From Pseudomonadota bacterium (lineage in GTDB: Bacteria; Pseudomonadota; Gammaproteobacteria; Steroidobacterales; Steroidobacteraceae), in assembly GCA_016713725.1 (NCBI GenBank), contig JADJOO010000016.1:82450-146449 (forward strand): DNA of 64,000 bases, given 5' to 3'. Positions within the stretch are counted from its first letter, which is position 1. The number at the start of each line of letters is the position of its first letter. The position numbers and the translations under genes are program-made. Of this stretch, positions 10,033 to 17,965 are shown in pieces. Below the pieces are notes generated by a model that searched no databases, had not been told where the DNA came from, and saw nothing but the letters and a program-made list of their open reading frames with translations.

Positions 10033-10132
10033 GCGACCGCGGCTTCCGGCGGCTACGTCGATCGGCTGTGTTCATGGTCCTGCGGCGTCCGCTATTGAGG
10101 CGTTGTTCGCGTGAGTGGAGGTTCGCCGCACA

Positions 10133-10156
10133 TTCACACGCCAATCACCCGCTCCA
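10133..10156 (+). repeat. short attachment-site remnant
   Basis: The 13-base tRNA end ATCACCCGCTCCA (10144-10156) directly follows TCACACGCCA (from 10134). The latter matches the outer arm block of the longer copies. The bases normally lying between the two blocks are missing, as if deleted by recombination between the short ATCAC repeats in each. It separates the serine hydrolase segment from the higBA segment. Confidence 0.55.
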
Positions 10157-10242
10157 ACTTCACCACGACTCGACGAGCGCGAGAGGTTTCGACGGCTGTA
10201 GCGGCCGTGTCCTCCCATGGCCGTTTGAGATGAGTGAAGCCG

Positions 10243-10533
10243 TCAGGCTGCCTTGCCTGATGCAGAAATTCGCCGGACCCTGGGCGGATGCTTGCGCGCT
10301 CGCCATAGGTCGTGGTTTGCCTGCATGTTGAGCCACATCTCAGCGCTGGTCCCGAGCGCTCCCTCGAGCCTCAGGGCCATCGACGCGCTGACGCCCGCGC
10401 GGCCGTTGAGCAGCGCAGAGAGGGCTTGCCGTGTGACGCCCAGGCGCTCTGCTGCTTCGCCGATGGATACTCCTTCCGGGAGATACTCACGTAGGACTAC
10501 GCCGGGGTGCGCGGGGTTGTGCATGTTGCTCAT
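10243..10533 (-). CDS. higA: HigA/VapI-type antitoxin
   Basis: 96 residues from ATG 10533 (MSNMHNPAHPGVVLREYL). This is the classical HigA opening, followed by an HTH (IGEAAERLGVTRQALSALLNGR) and the typical tail with SAEMWLNMQANHDLW. It would repress its own operon and neutralise HigB. The start codon overlaps the stop of the truncated higB by four bases (ATGA). It is intact, unlike its toxin, so it may survive as an orphan regulator. Confidence 0.85.
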   Translation of the reverse strand: MSNMHNPAHPGVVLREYLPEGVSIGEAAERLGVTRQALSALLNGRAGVSASMALRLEGALGTSAEMWLNMQANHDLWRARKHPPRVRRISASGKAA

Positions 10534-10715
10534 GAAATGATGCCGGTCAGTGGGTGCAGCCGCCACCCGGGTGCTGCCAGATCACCCGCCTTCGTCGCTG
10601 CGTCGACCGCGGTCAGTTGCAGCCGCAGCCTGGAGGCGTGCTGCGGCTGAATGCCGGCTTTGGTGCCCTGCCTGAAGTAAGCTTCGAGCCCCTTGTGTCG
10701 GAAACTCCTGATCAC
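10530..10715 (-). pseudogene. higB: HigB toxin, C-terminally truncated
   Basis: From a GTG at 10715 the frame reads VIRSFRHKGLEAYFRQGTKAG, then QHASRLRLQLTAVDAA and APGWRLHPLTG, a clear HigB (RelE-fold mRNA interferase). It then ends at TGA 10530-10532. The usual last third, with the GNWR-type catalytic strand and DYHDYH-like end, is absent. The gene is joined directly to the higA start by an ATGA overlap. About 30 residues are missing, so it should be inactive. Confidence 0.75.
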
Positions 10716-10842
10716 ATGCCATCGTGAATCGACAAGTGACACTTTACAAGTGGATCCAGCGAATGGCTCTTTGCCGCAAAACTTGACTATCACGGCACTC
10801 TGCGCCCTGGCTCCACTGATCGCGGAGCTTCGTGCCACGAGG

Positions 10843-10944
10843 TCACACGCCAGTCACACGCGGGATTACCGCCGTCTGCAAGTTGTTGATAGGGCAGGCG
10901 AGATAGTGCTGCTCTTGTGGGTTCGATTTCCATCACCCGCTCCG
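10843..10944 (+). repeat. attachment-site-like repeat 3
   Basis: Bases 10917-10944 match the tRNA-Gly end with two changes (one C to T, and the final A to G). TCACACGCCAGTCACACGC lies at 10843-10861 and GTCTGCAAGTTGTTGAT at 10874-10890, again 27 bases before the core. It is followed at once by the second, decayed copy of the toxin-antitoxin unit, as at 7776. Confidence 0.78.
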
Positions 10945-10968
10945 CTTCTTTGCTTGTCCGTGTTTGCG

Positions 10969-11271
10969 TCATTCGACGCGCCCGCGGATGGCATTCACTC
11001 AAGCGACTAACTTCAACTTTGGGTTCAGCCCCGCCCTGGTCGCCAAGCGGACGAGCAAGTCGAGGCTGAACGAACTGATCTTGCCGCGCTTGATGTCGGA
11101 GACCCTCGCCAGGCTGACTGCAGGAATCTTTGCCACCTCCGCTTGCGTCATGCCGGAGCCGGCCAGCCAACTTCCAAGACCTTGGAGAAGGAGCGAATGC
11201 ATCTCCATCTCCGCGGTCCGATCCTCGGGCTAGAGATCCTGAAATACGCTGCGGACATTTTTCCCAGCCAT
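10969..11271 (-). pseudogene. second copy of the HTH_37-type antitoxin, with stops
   Basis: Same protein as at 7801-8103, from MAGKNVRSVFQDL. Codon 14 is TAG (11230-11232) where the intact copy has a Tyr codon. Near the end a TGA (10999-11001) stands where the intact copy has Cys. Between these stops the HTH part (GMTQAEVAKI..VSDIKRGK) is well preserved. The similarity extends through the adjoining tRNA fragment, so the whole unit was duplicated, not only the gene. Confidence 0.8.
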
Positions 11272-11385
11272 GGGATGATCTCCTGGGAACTCGGGCGAGC
11301 CGTTCTCGTGCCAACTCGATGTCTTGAAGTGCGGTCTTCGGTGTCTTCCTACGAAAGCAATGCAGTACGTGTACCGCTTCGGGCC
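11264..11385 (-). pseudogene. second copy of the Gp49-like toxin, 3' part only
   Basis: Only the second half of the toxin remains (PEAVHVLHCFRRKTPKTALQD to RVPRRSSHG). The stop codon has changed to a Trp codon, so the frame runs on. The first half is replaced by an unrelated amidohydrolase fragment, marking a deletion or recombination junction near 11385. Confidence 0.7.
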
Positions 11386-11640
11386 AACCTGCATCAGGTT
11401 GGGAAGCGCAACCGGTGCGTCTGTGTGACTGGTCGCGTGCAGGCCCGTGTTCAGAATCGCGCGCATCGGGGAGATCCGGGCGGCCTGTTCCGGGCCGACG
11501 ATCTGCTTGTACCAGTCGCCCCAGTAGTAAGGTGTCCATCGGGAACATCGACGGAAATATGCCGAGCGACTTCAGCTCCTGCACCTGATCCGGGCGAATG
11601 AACTGACCGTGGACAAGGATCACCTGGCCCGGCTTCACGT
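11386..11640 (-). pseudogene. YtcJ-like amidohydrolase fragment
   Basis: Two frames together give a piece of a metal-dependent amidohydrolase: PGQVILVHGQFIRPDQVQEL, then LGIFPSMFPM and ISPMRAILNTGLHATSHTDAPV, as in the C-terminal half of YtcJ-type enzymes. The HTDAPV segment resembles the region with the last metal ligand. There is no start, and the rest of the roughly 550-residue protein is missing. It is debris inside the island. Confidence 0.6.
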
Positions 11641-11929
11641 CATGCAGCCAGTCGTGCTCGCCATCGCATCAACGTCACCGGTACCGGTACCGGGGACAGA
11701 TGCACAACCCGTTGCGCGACGGATTCCATCACCGCACTTGCCGGTATTTTGCGCATCTGGCACCGCGTTGCGAACCCACGCTGTGAAGACTCACCGGTCG
11801 AGCATGTTCGCGCCAGATGCTTAGGTAAATTCCCGACTCGCCGTGGTTCGTGCCTGATGAGAACATCATTTTGGAGCAGTTGGTCCCTGGCTGATTGACC
11901 GGTGCCGCGATGCCGCCTTGGAGATCGCA

Positions 11930-12862
11930 ATGGCGACTAGGAAGTCCGTCCGCACAGTCTTTGCTGCAGTTGCGGATCCTGCGGCAAGCGGGCAGGTGGC
12001 CGCCCGCAAGGCGACTGAGCTCGCCTGGTTGTTCGGCGCAGACGTCGTCCTGTACCACGCATGTTATGAGTCCCTCACTGTCGGGCGGCCTTTTTCGACA
12101 CGCCGCACTGGCAAAGGTGCGGCGCGAGTTTGTAGTCCGTGCCACGCAGCAACTGCAGTCCGTGGCCAGCGCGCTCGCGCGATCCGACGTCGAGATCGGG
12201 GTGCGTGTGGAATGGGATCGAGCCATTCCCGAGGCTATCGCACGGGCGGCAACCCGCGAGGGGCGGATATCGTGGTGGCGGAGCCGCGTTACCGTTCAAC
12301 CCGACGAAAACAAGGCCTCTCGCAGATCGACTGGGAGGTCGCCCGGCTGTGCCCCGTGCCGTTGCTGCTGGCCCGAAGCGCGGCGCCCTACTCCAAGCCC
12401 AGGGTGCTGGCTGCGCTGGATCCCGGTGCGCACGGCCTGCGCGTCTCCAGTCTCGATGTCGGCATCGTCGGCATGGCATCGTCGATTGCGTCTGCGACGA
12501 ACGGCTCCGTGCGCCTTGTTCATTGCATGCGTGAACCCAGTGTTGCGCTTGCAGTCCGGCGGGCGGCCCTCCGCCGCGAGCGGCAGCGCGTCAAGTCGAT
12601 GATGCAGCATCTGGCGCGTGGGGCCGGCCTCAAGGCCAGGGACGTCAGGATCCTGGATGGAAAGCCCGTCGAGGAGTTGCTCGAGATCGTGACGACCGAG
12701 GACGCCGATGTCCTGGTGATGGGAACCATCGTGCACGGTCCCGTGCGGCAACTGCTGATCGGCAGCACCACCGAGCAGTTGATGCACATTGCGCCCTGCG
12801 ACCTGCTGCTGCTCAAGCCGAACAGCTTCCGGTTGGCCGCGAGCGGCGGCTCCCGAAATTGA
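11930..12862 (+). CDS. tandem universal stress protein (UspE-like), centre out of frame
   Basis: 310 residues from ATG 11930. Two Usp domains are expected. The first starts with VFAAVADPAASGQVAARKATELAWLFGADV. The second ends with DADVLVMGTIVHGPVRQLLIGSTTEQL, which contains the G-(2x)-G-(9x)-G-S/T nucleotide-binding signature of ATP-binding Usps. Between about 12085 and 12255 the natural sequence (LAKVRREFVVRATQQL through AIARAATREG) lies in another frame. Two or more compensating indels leave the overall frame open but garble about 55 residues. It precedes the cation ATPase, a common pairing in stress islands. Confidence 0.75.
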   Translation: MATRKSVRTVFAAVADPAASGQVAARKATELAWLFGADVVLYHACYESLTVGRPFSTRRTGKGAARVCSPCHAATAVRGQRARAIRRRDRGACGMGSSHSRGYRTGGNPRGADIVVAEPRYRSTRRKQGLSQIDWEVARLCPVPLLLARSAAPYSKPRVLAALDPGAHGLRVSSLDVGIVGMASSIASATNGSVRLVHCMREPSVALAVRRAALRRERQRVKSMMQHLARGAGLKARDVRILDGKPVEELLEIVTTEDADVLVMGTIVHGPVRQLLIGSTTEQLMHIAPCDLLLLKPNSFRLAASGGSRN

Positions 12863-12915
12863 TGGAGCGATGCAGCGGGAAACGACAGTGAACCATCTCG
12901 CTCCAGCGGCTGAAG

Positions 12916-15636
12916 ATGATTGCGAAAGTCGTCAAGCAAGCTCGGCCCGCCTGGCCAGCGGCCAAGGATTGGCACGCGTTGTCGTCGCAGGCGACGCTCG
13001 AACTTCTTGACGTCCCCGAAACCGGCCTGACCCGCGCAGAGGCCGCCGTCCGGCTCGAACGGGCGGGGCGCAACCTGCTGCCGACCAAGCCCCCGCCCGG
13101 GATGCTTGAGATCGGGTTGCGCCAGCTCAAGAGCCCGCTGATCTATGTTCTGCTCGCCGCCGCGGTCGCCGCGCTGTTGCTCGGGGACTTCAGTGACGCC
13201 GGGTTCATCGGAGTGGTGCTGGCACTCAACTCTGTCGTCGGCGGCTGGCAGGAGTGGCGGGCCGAGCGGCAGAGCCAGAGCCTGCAGCAGTTGCTGCGGA
13301 TACGCGCGACCGTGCTGCGCGACGGTGAGTCGCTGGATATCGACGCCGCGGAGGTCGTTCCCGGCGACGTGGTCGCGTTGGAGAGTGGCCAGCGCGTCGC
13401 TGCGGACCTGCGGCTGCTGGATGCGCACGGCCTCGAACTCGAGGAGGCGCTGCTGACCGGGGAATCTCTGCCCGTTCTGAAAGACGCAGCGTGGATCGGC
13501 GCGCCCGACGCAGGTCCGGCGGATTGCCGCAACATGTCCTTCGCCGGCTCGGCGGTCGCCAGGGGGCGCGGGCATGGCGTCGTCGTGGCGACGGGCGCCG
13601 CCACCGTCGTCGGGCGGCTCGCGATTTCGATCACGGCCGCTGATGCCGGCAAACCGCCGCTGGTCGAGCGCATGGAGCGGTTCAGTCGCGTGATCGCAAT
13701 CGCGGTGCTGTCGGCCGCGACGTTCATCGGCGCGGTCGCCGTCCTGGTGCACGACGCTAGCGTCGCGACGATGTTCATGTTCGGCGTCGCGCTCGCCGTC
13801 TCGGCCATTCCAGAGGGCCTGCCCGTGGCGATCACGATCGCACTCGCCATTGCAGCGCGACGCATGGCCGGCCGTGGCGCAATCGTGCGCCGACTCCCGG
13901 CGGTGGAGGGACTCGGCAGCTGCACGCTGATTGCGAGCGACAAAACGGGCACGCTCACCTGCAATGAGTTGACCGTGCGCGAGGTATTCCTCGCCGATGG
14001 AACGCGCGGCACCGTCACTGGCGCCGGCTACGAGCCGGAGGGGCAGATAGAGCAGATGACCGGCGAGCCCATGGCCGCTGGTAACGGCGACCTGCAGCGA
14101 CTGCTCGAGATTGCGGTTGCGTGCAACGAAGGTGACCTGCACCGACACAACGGCGCCTGGGTCTGGCGCGGCGACCCGACCGACATCGCGCTCCTTGCGC
14201 TTGCCGGCAAGGGTGGCGTCGACCGCGAGACATTCCTCGTGCAACGCCCGGCCGTGAACGGCATCCCGTTCGAGCCAGAGCATCGCTTCGCCGCTACCTT
14301 CCATGCCGAAGGCGACATCACGTGGATCGCGGTGAAGGGTGCGCCGGAACGGCTTTTTGAGATGTGCGACCTGAACGCCGGGCAGCGCCCTGCCGTGCAG
14401 TCGGCAGCGGTCGACATGGCGAGCCGTGGCCAGCGGGTGCTGGCATTGGCTTCAGGCTGCCTGCCGAGGGTGATGGATCCGGCCGAGGTGCCAGCGGCTC
14501 CGGCCAACCTGCAGTTTGCAGGACTGGTCGGTCTGATCGACCCGCTGCGTCCGGAGGTGCCGGCGGCCGTGCGACGCTGCAACGATGCCGGGATCCGCGT
14601 CATCATGGTGACCGGCGACCATCCTGTCACGGCGCTCGCCATCGCTCGCGAACTAGGCATCGCCTCGCATGCCGGCGACGTGGTACACGGCCCTGACTTG
14701 CGCGCCGGGGATGCGGCTCATCTGCGGCAGACGGTCGAGTCCGGACGCGTCTACGCGCGAGTGACGCCGGACCAGAAGCTGTCGATCGTCAAGGCATTGC
14801 AGCAGGCCGGGCACTTCGTCGCGGTCACCGGTGACGGCGTCAATGATGCACCGGCCCTGCGGCATGCCAACATCGGCGTTGCCATGGGTCGCAGCGGCAC
14901 GGACGTCGCGCGCGATGCGTCCGATGTCGTGTTGAGCGACGACAACTTTGCGACGATCGTCGCGGGGGTCGAGAAGGCCGCGTTGCGTACCAGAACATAC
15001 GCAATGTCGTGTACCTGTTGATCGCCGCAGGAATTGCTGAAGTACTGACTGTCGGGCTGGCGGTGATACTCGGCCTGCCCCTGCCGCTGCTGCCGGCGCA
15101 ACTGCTCTGGCTCCACCTGGTGACCAATGGTGTCCAGGACGTGGCGCTGGCATTCGAGAAGGGGCGCGGTAACGAGGTGCAATCGCCGCCGCCGGCCGGA
15201 CGAGCCCGTGTTCAACCGGCTCAGGCTGGAGCGGGTCCTTCTGGGCGGACTCTGGATGGCGCTGCTGGCATTTACCGTCTACGTGTTGATGCTCGAGGCC
15301 GGTGTGCCGGTGCCGCACGCCCGAAATGCGCTGATGCTGCTCATGGTGCTGCTGCAGAACGTGGACGCTTTCAACGCACGCTCCGAGACGATCTCGGCAT
15401 TGCGAATTCCGCTCAGTCGGAATCCATTCCTCGTCGCGGGTGTCACGGGCGCATTGCTTGCGCACGTGACTGCCATGCACGTTCCGCTGCTGCAGCGCGT
15501 GCTGAACCTGAGTCCGCTCCCGGCATCGGAGTGGCTCACGCTCGGTGTCGTTTCGCTGAGCCTGCTTCTTGTCATGGAGATCCAGAAGATCAGTTGGCAG
15601 CGGCGAACTCGCCAGTCCGCCCCCCGGCAGGCGTAA
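12916..15636 (+). CDS. P-type cation-transporting ATPase, P2 family (two late frameshifts)
   Basis: Large inner-membrane ATPase of the Ca2+/Mn2+-like P2 group. The visible order is an N-terminal cation-ATPase domain, the actuator loop with LTGESLPV, the membrane motif PEGLP at the cation site, the phosphorylation motif DKTGTLT, the KGAPE nucleotide-binding motif and the hinge TGDGVNDAPAL. Near 14985 the frame breaks; NIRNVVYLLIAAGIAEVL continues one frame over, and it breaks again near 15175 before the last membrane helices and a Gln/Arg-rich end at 15636. Full length would be about 905 residues, normal for the family. Transported ion not certain. Confidence 0.82.
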
Positions 15637-15962
15637 GGAGGATCCAGGGAAATGAGCGCATGAGCTTCATATGCGTCGCGCTCGCCGAAGTTCGATGACG
15701 CACCCAACCTTGTCAACAGGAAAGGCTCGTGAAAGCGCTGACATCAATCGTCGTTACCGTCGCGGTCGGTACAGACTTCTCGGCTAAATCTCAGCGCGAC
15801 CTGGAGTCTGCCGGCGGTCGCAACTGATTGATTCAGAGCCAGGGGAAGTGCAACTCACGTTGGCTCCGTTGCCATCACCCGCTCCCGCCTTCCCGCGTGA
15901 TTCCGCTGCGGATGGATGGAGCCCGGCCCGGCGGTGGTTCGAGCGCCGGCCGATGCGACCAG
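15637..15962. other. gene-free stretch at the right end of the island
   Basis: No convincing coding region. It starts just after the ATPase stop with GTAAGGAGGATCC, a Shine-Dalgarno-like sequence not followed by a plausible gene, so the ATPase operon may have lost a downstream member. It contains the fourth long attachment-like repeat (15816-15886). Confidence 0.5.
15816..15886 (+). repeat. attachment-site-like repeat 4 (most diverged)
   Basis: Bases 15859-15886 match the tRNA-Gly end at 22 of 28 positions, with the last 13 bases intact except the final A. The block GGTCGCAACTGATTGAT at 15816-15832 again ends 27 bases before the core, and CAACTCACGT precedes the core as in repeats 1 and 2. 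It is the probable outer right boundary of the island; the chromosomal lipid operon begins 76 bases later. Confidence 0.65.
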
Positions 15963-17198
15963 TCAGCCCTCGCGCGTCATCACCATGTGCACGTCGCCGA
16001 GCGCGCGCTCGGCGAAGCCTGCCTCGCAGTAGGACAGGTAGAAGTCCCACATCCGGATGAAGGTTTCCGGGTAGCCGAGCCTGCGCACCTCGTCGAGGTG
16101 GGCATGGAAGTTGCGCCGCCACGCCGCGAGCGTCGTCGCGTAGTGCGGGCCGATGTCCTCGAGGTGCACGAGCCGGAGGTCGCTCCCCGCGACCATGGCG
16201 GCCGTAAGCGCGCCCACCGATGGGATGCAACTGCCCGGAAAGATGTGGCGCTTGATGAAGTCGGCCTCGTCCCGGGCGCGTTCGTAGTGCTGGTCGGCGA
16301 TCGTGATCGACTGCAGCACCATCCGCCCGTCGCGCGTCAACAGGTCTGCCGATCGGCGGAAGAATTCGTGGAACTGCCGGTGACCGATGGCCTCGATCAT
16401 CTCGATGGAGACGAGCCGGTCGTAGCGACCCCGCAAGTCGCGGTAGTCCTCGAGCAGCACCGTGATGCGATCCTCGAGACCAGCGGCACGCACGCGTTCC
16501 AGCGCGAGCTCGTATTGGCTCGTCGAGATCGTGGTCGTCGTCACGTGACAGCCGTAGCGGCCGGCGGCATGCAGGGCAAAGCCGCCCCAGCCGGTGCCGA
16601 TCTCGAGCACGTGGTTCGCCGGGCCGAGTTCGAGCTTGCGGCAGACGTGATCGAGCTTGGCGCGCGAGGCTTCGGCGAGGGTCATGTCCGAGCGCTCGAA
16701 GAGCGCGCACGAGTACATCAGCGTCTCGTCGAGCATCAGCCGGAAGAAGTCGTTGCCCAGATCGTAATGCGCGGAGATGTTGCGTCGGCTGCCGGCCCGG
16801 GTGTTTCGGTGCAGCCAATGCGCGGCGAGGCGCAGCGGTGCGGATACCTTCGCGAGGCCGCCCTCGAGCGAATCGAGGGCCGATCGGTTGGCGAGCATCA
16901 GTCGCAGGAGCGCAGTGAGGTCCGGCGCCGTCCAATGGCCTAACATGTACGACTCCGCGGCGCCGACCGAGCCGCCATAGGCGAGTTCCGCGTAGAACGA
17001 CGGGTCGCGCACGTCGATCGTGGCGGCCATGCCCGCGGACGCACCGCGAAACTCCTGGACGGCGTCGCCCTCGTGCACGCTCAGCGTGCCGCATTCAAGG
17101 GCCGCGAGGCGCCCTGCCACCAGCCGCTTCGCCGCGGTGCCAAGCAGGTTCGGGCGGGGCATCGTGGGCGCGAGCTCGATCAGGGTCGTGTCGTTCAT
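15963..17198 (-). CDS. cfa: cyclopropane-fatty-acyl-phospholipid synthase
   Basis: 411 residues from ATG 17198 (GGAGCGACGCAC upstream), overlapping the DUF1365 stop by four bases. It transfers a methylene or methyl group from S-adenosylmethionine to the double bond of an acyl chain in membrane phospholipid. An N-terminal lipid-binding region is followed by the family motif ISAHYDLGNDFF (141-152) and the SAM loop EIGTGWGG (199-206). FPGSCIPS and the C-terminal MWDFYLSYCEAGF are also typical. It is the last gene of an eight-gene overlapping operon that also holds a second, distant CFA-type enzyme. Confidence 0.9.
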   Translation of the reverse strand: MNDTTLIELAPTMPRPNLLGTAAKRLVAGRLAALECGTLSVHEGDAVQEFRGASAGMAATIDVRDPSFYAELAYGGSVGAAESYMLGHWTAPDLTALLRLMLANRSALDSLEGGLAKVSAPLRLAAHWLHRNTRAGSRRNISAHYDLGNDFFRLMLDETLMYSCALFERSDMTLAEASRAKLDHVCRKLELGPANHVLEIGTGWGGFALHAAGRYGCHVTTTTISTSQYELALERVRAAGLEDRITVLLEDYRDLRGRYDRLVSIEMIEAIGHRQFHEFFRRSADLLTRDGRMVLQSITIADQHYERARDEADFIKRHIFPGSCIPSVGALTAAMVAGSDLRLVHLEDIGPHYATTLAAWRRNFHAHLDEVRRLGYPETFIRMWDFYLSYCEAGFAERALGDVHMVMTREG

Positions 17199-17965
17199 GT
17201 GCGTCGCTCCTCGGCCCGGGCGGCTGGGTGGGCGTGAAAGGGAATGCGCCTGAGCCACAGGCGCAAGGCCTGCCAGTAGATCCTGCGGAGAATATTGAGA
17301 GTGGCGAACGGGTACCGTGCCAGTGTCCAGGCGAGGCTCGCACCGCTGATCTCGCGGCGCTCGAGCGCGAGGGCCGCGTCGAACACCCGCTCGCCGTCCC
17401 TGCGGTTCACCATGCGCACCCGCAGGGTTGCGCCGGGTTCGCCGAAGGTTCAGTCATAGTCCTGGTCCATGGGCATGAACGGCGATACGTGGAACCGCTT
17501 GCCGAAGCAGAAACGCAGTCCATCGCCGTCGCGAGTTCCGGTCTTGGCGGGCAGCACGTAGGCGTGGCGCTCGCCCCAGGGCGTGTTCGTGATCTCGGCG
17601 ACGACCGTTTCGACCGCCTGCCCGTCAGGGTCGTAGCAATAGTAGAAACTCACCGGGTTGAAGCAATGCCCCCAGGTGCGCAGCTGCGTGAGGAGGCGCA
17701 CCGGCCCCGTGGGGCGCCGACCGGTCTCTGACTCGACGCGGTCGCGCAGGGCGGTGTCGAGCGGGACGGCGGCGTCGCCGAGGTAGTCGGCGCGGCGCAG
17801 CCACGCGAGCGCAGGTCGCCGGGTCGACCACAGCCACCGGCCGCGGAACACCTCGTCGAGTTCCGCGAGATCGAGCCACGCGTAGCAGAGCGCGTAGTCG
17901 AACGCGTGCGACACCGGGCGCCGCCGGTGGTGGCTAAGCCGACCGGTGTAGAGCGCGCTGCGCAT
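17195..17965 (-). CDS. DUF1365 protein, interrupted by in-frame TGA
   Basis: Function unknown. DUF1365 (COG3496) genes nearly always accompany a COG2907 flavoprotein and a CFA synthase, as here. From ATG 17965 (MRSALYTGRLSHHRRRP) the frame gives a typical N-terminus, then HCFNPVSFYYCYD and FGKRFHVSPFMPMDQDYD. A TGA at 17450-17452 (codon 172) stands where relatives carry Trp in DYDWTF. The same frame continues with TFGEPGATLRVRM to the natural end, about 255 residues in all. A single G-to-A change or base error explains it. The start overlaps the flavoprotein end by 32 bases. Confidence 0.78.

Noticed and set aside
1943..15962. A tyrosine integrase gene next to the tRNA.
   Set aside because: No frame with the R-H-R-Y pattern was found in this interval; the only recombinase-like sequence is the IS3 remnant.
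17450..17452. TGA read as Trp or selenocysteine.
   Set aside because: Other genes here use TGA as a normal stop, and no SECIS-like hairpin follows; a point mutation or base error suffices.
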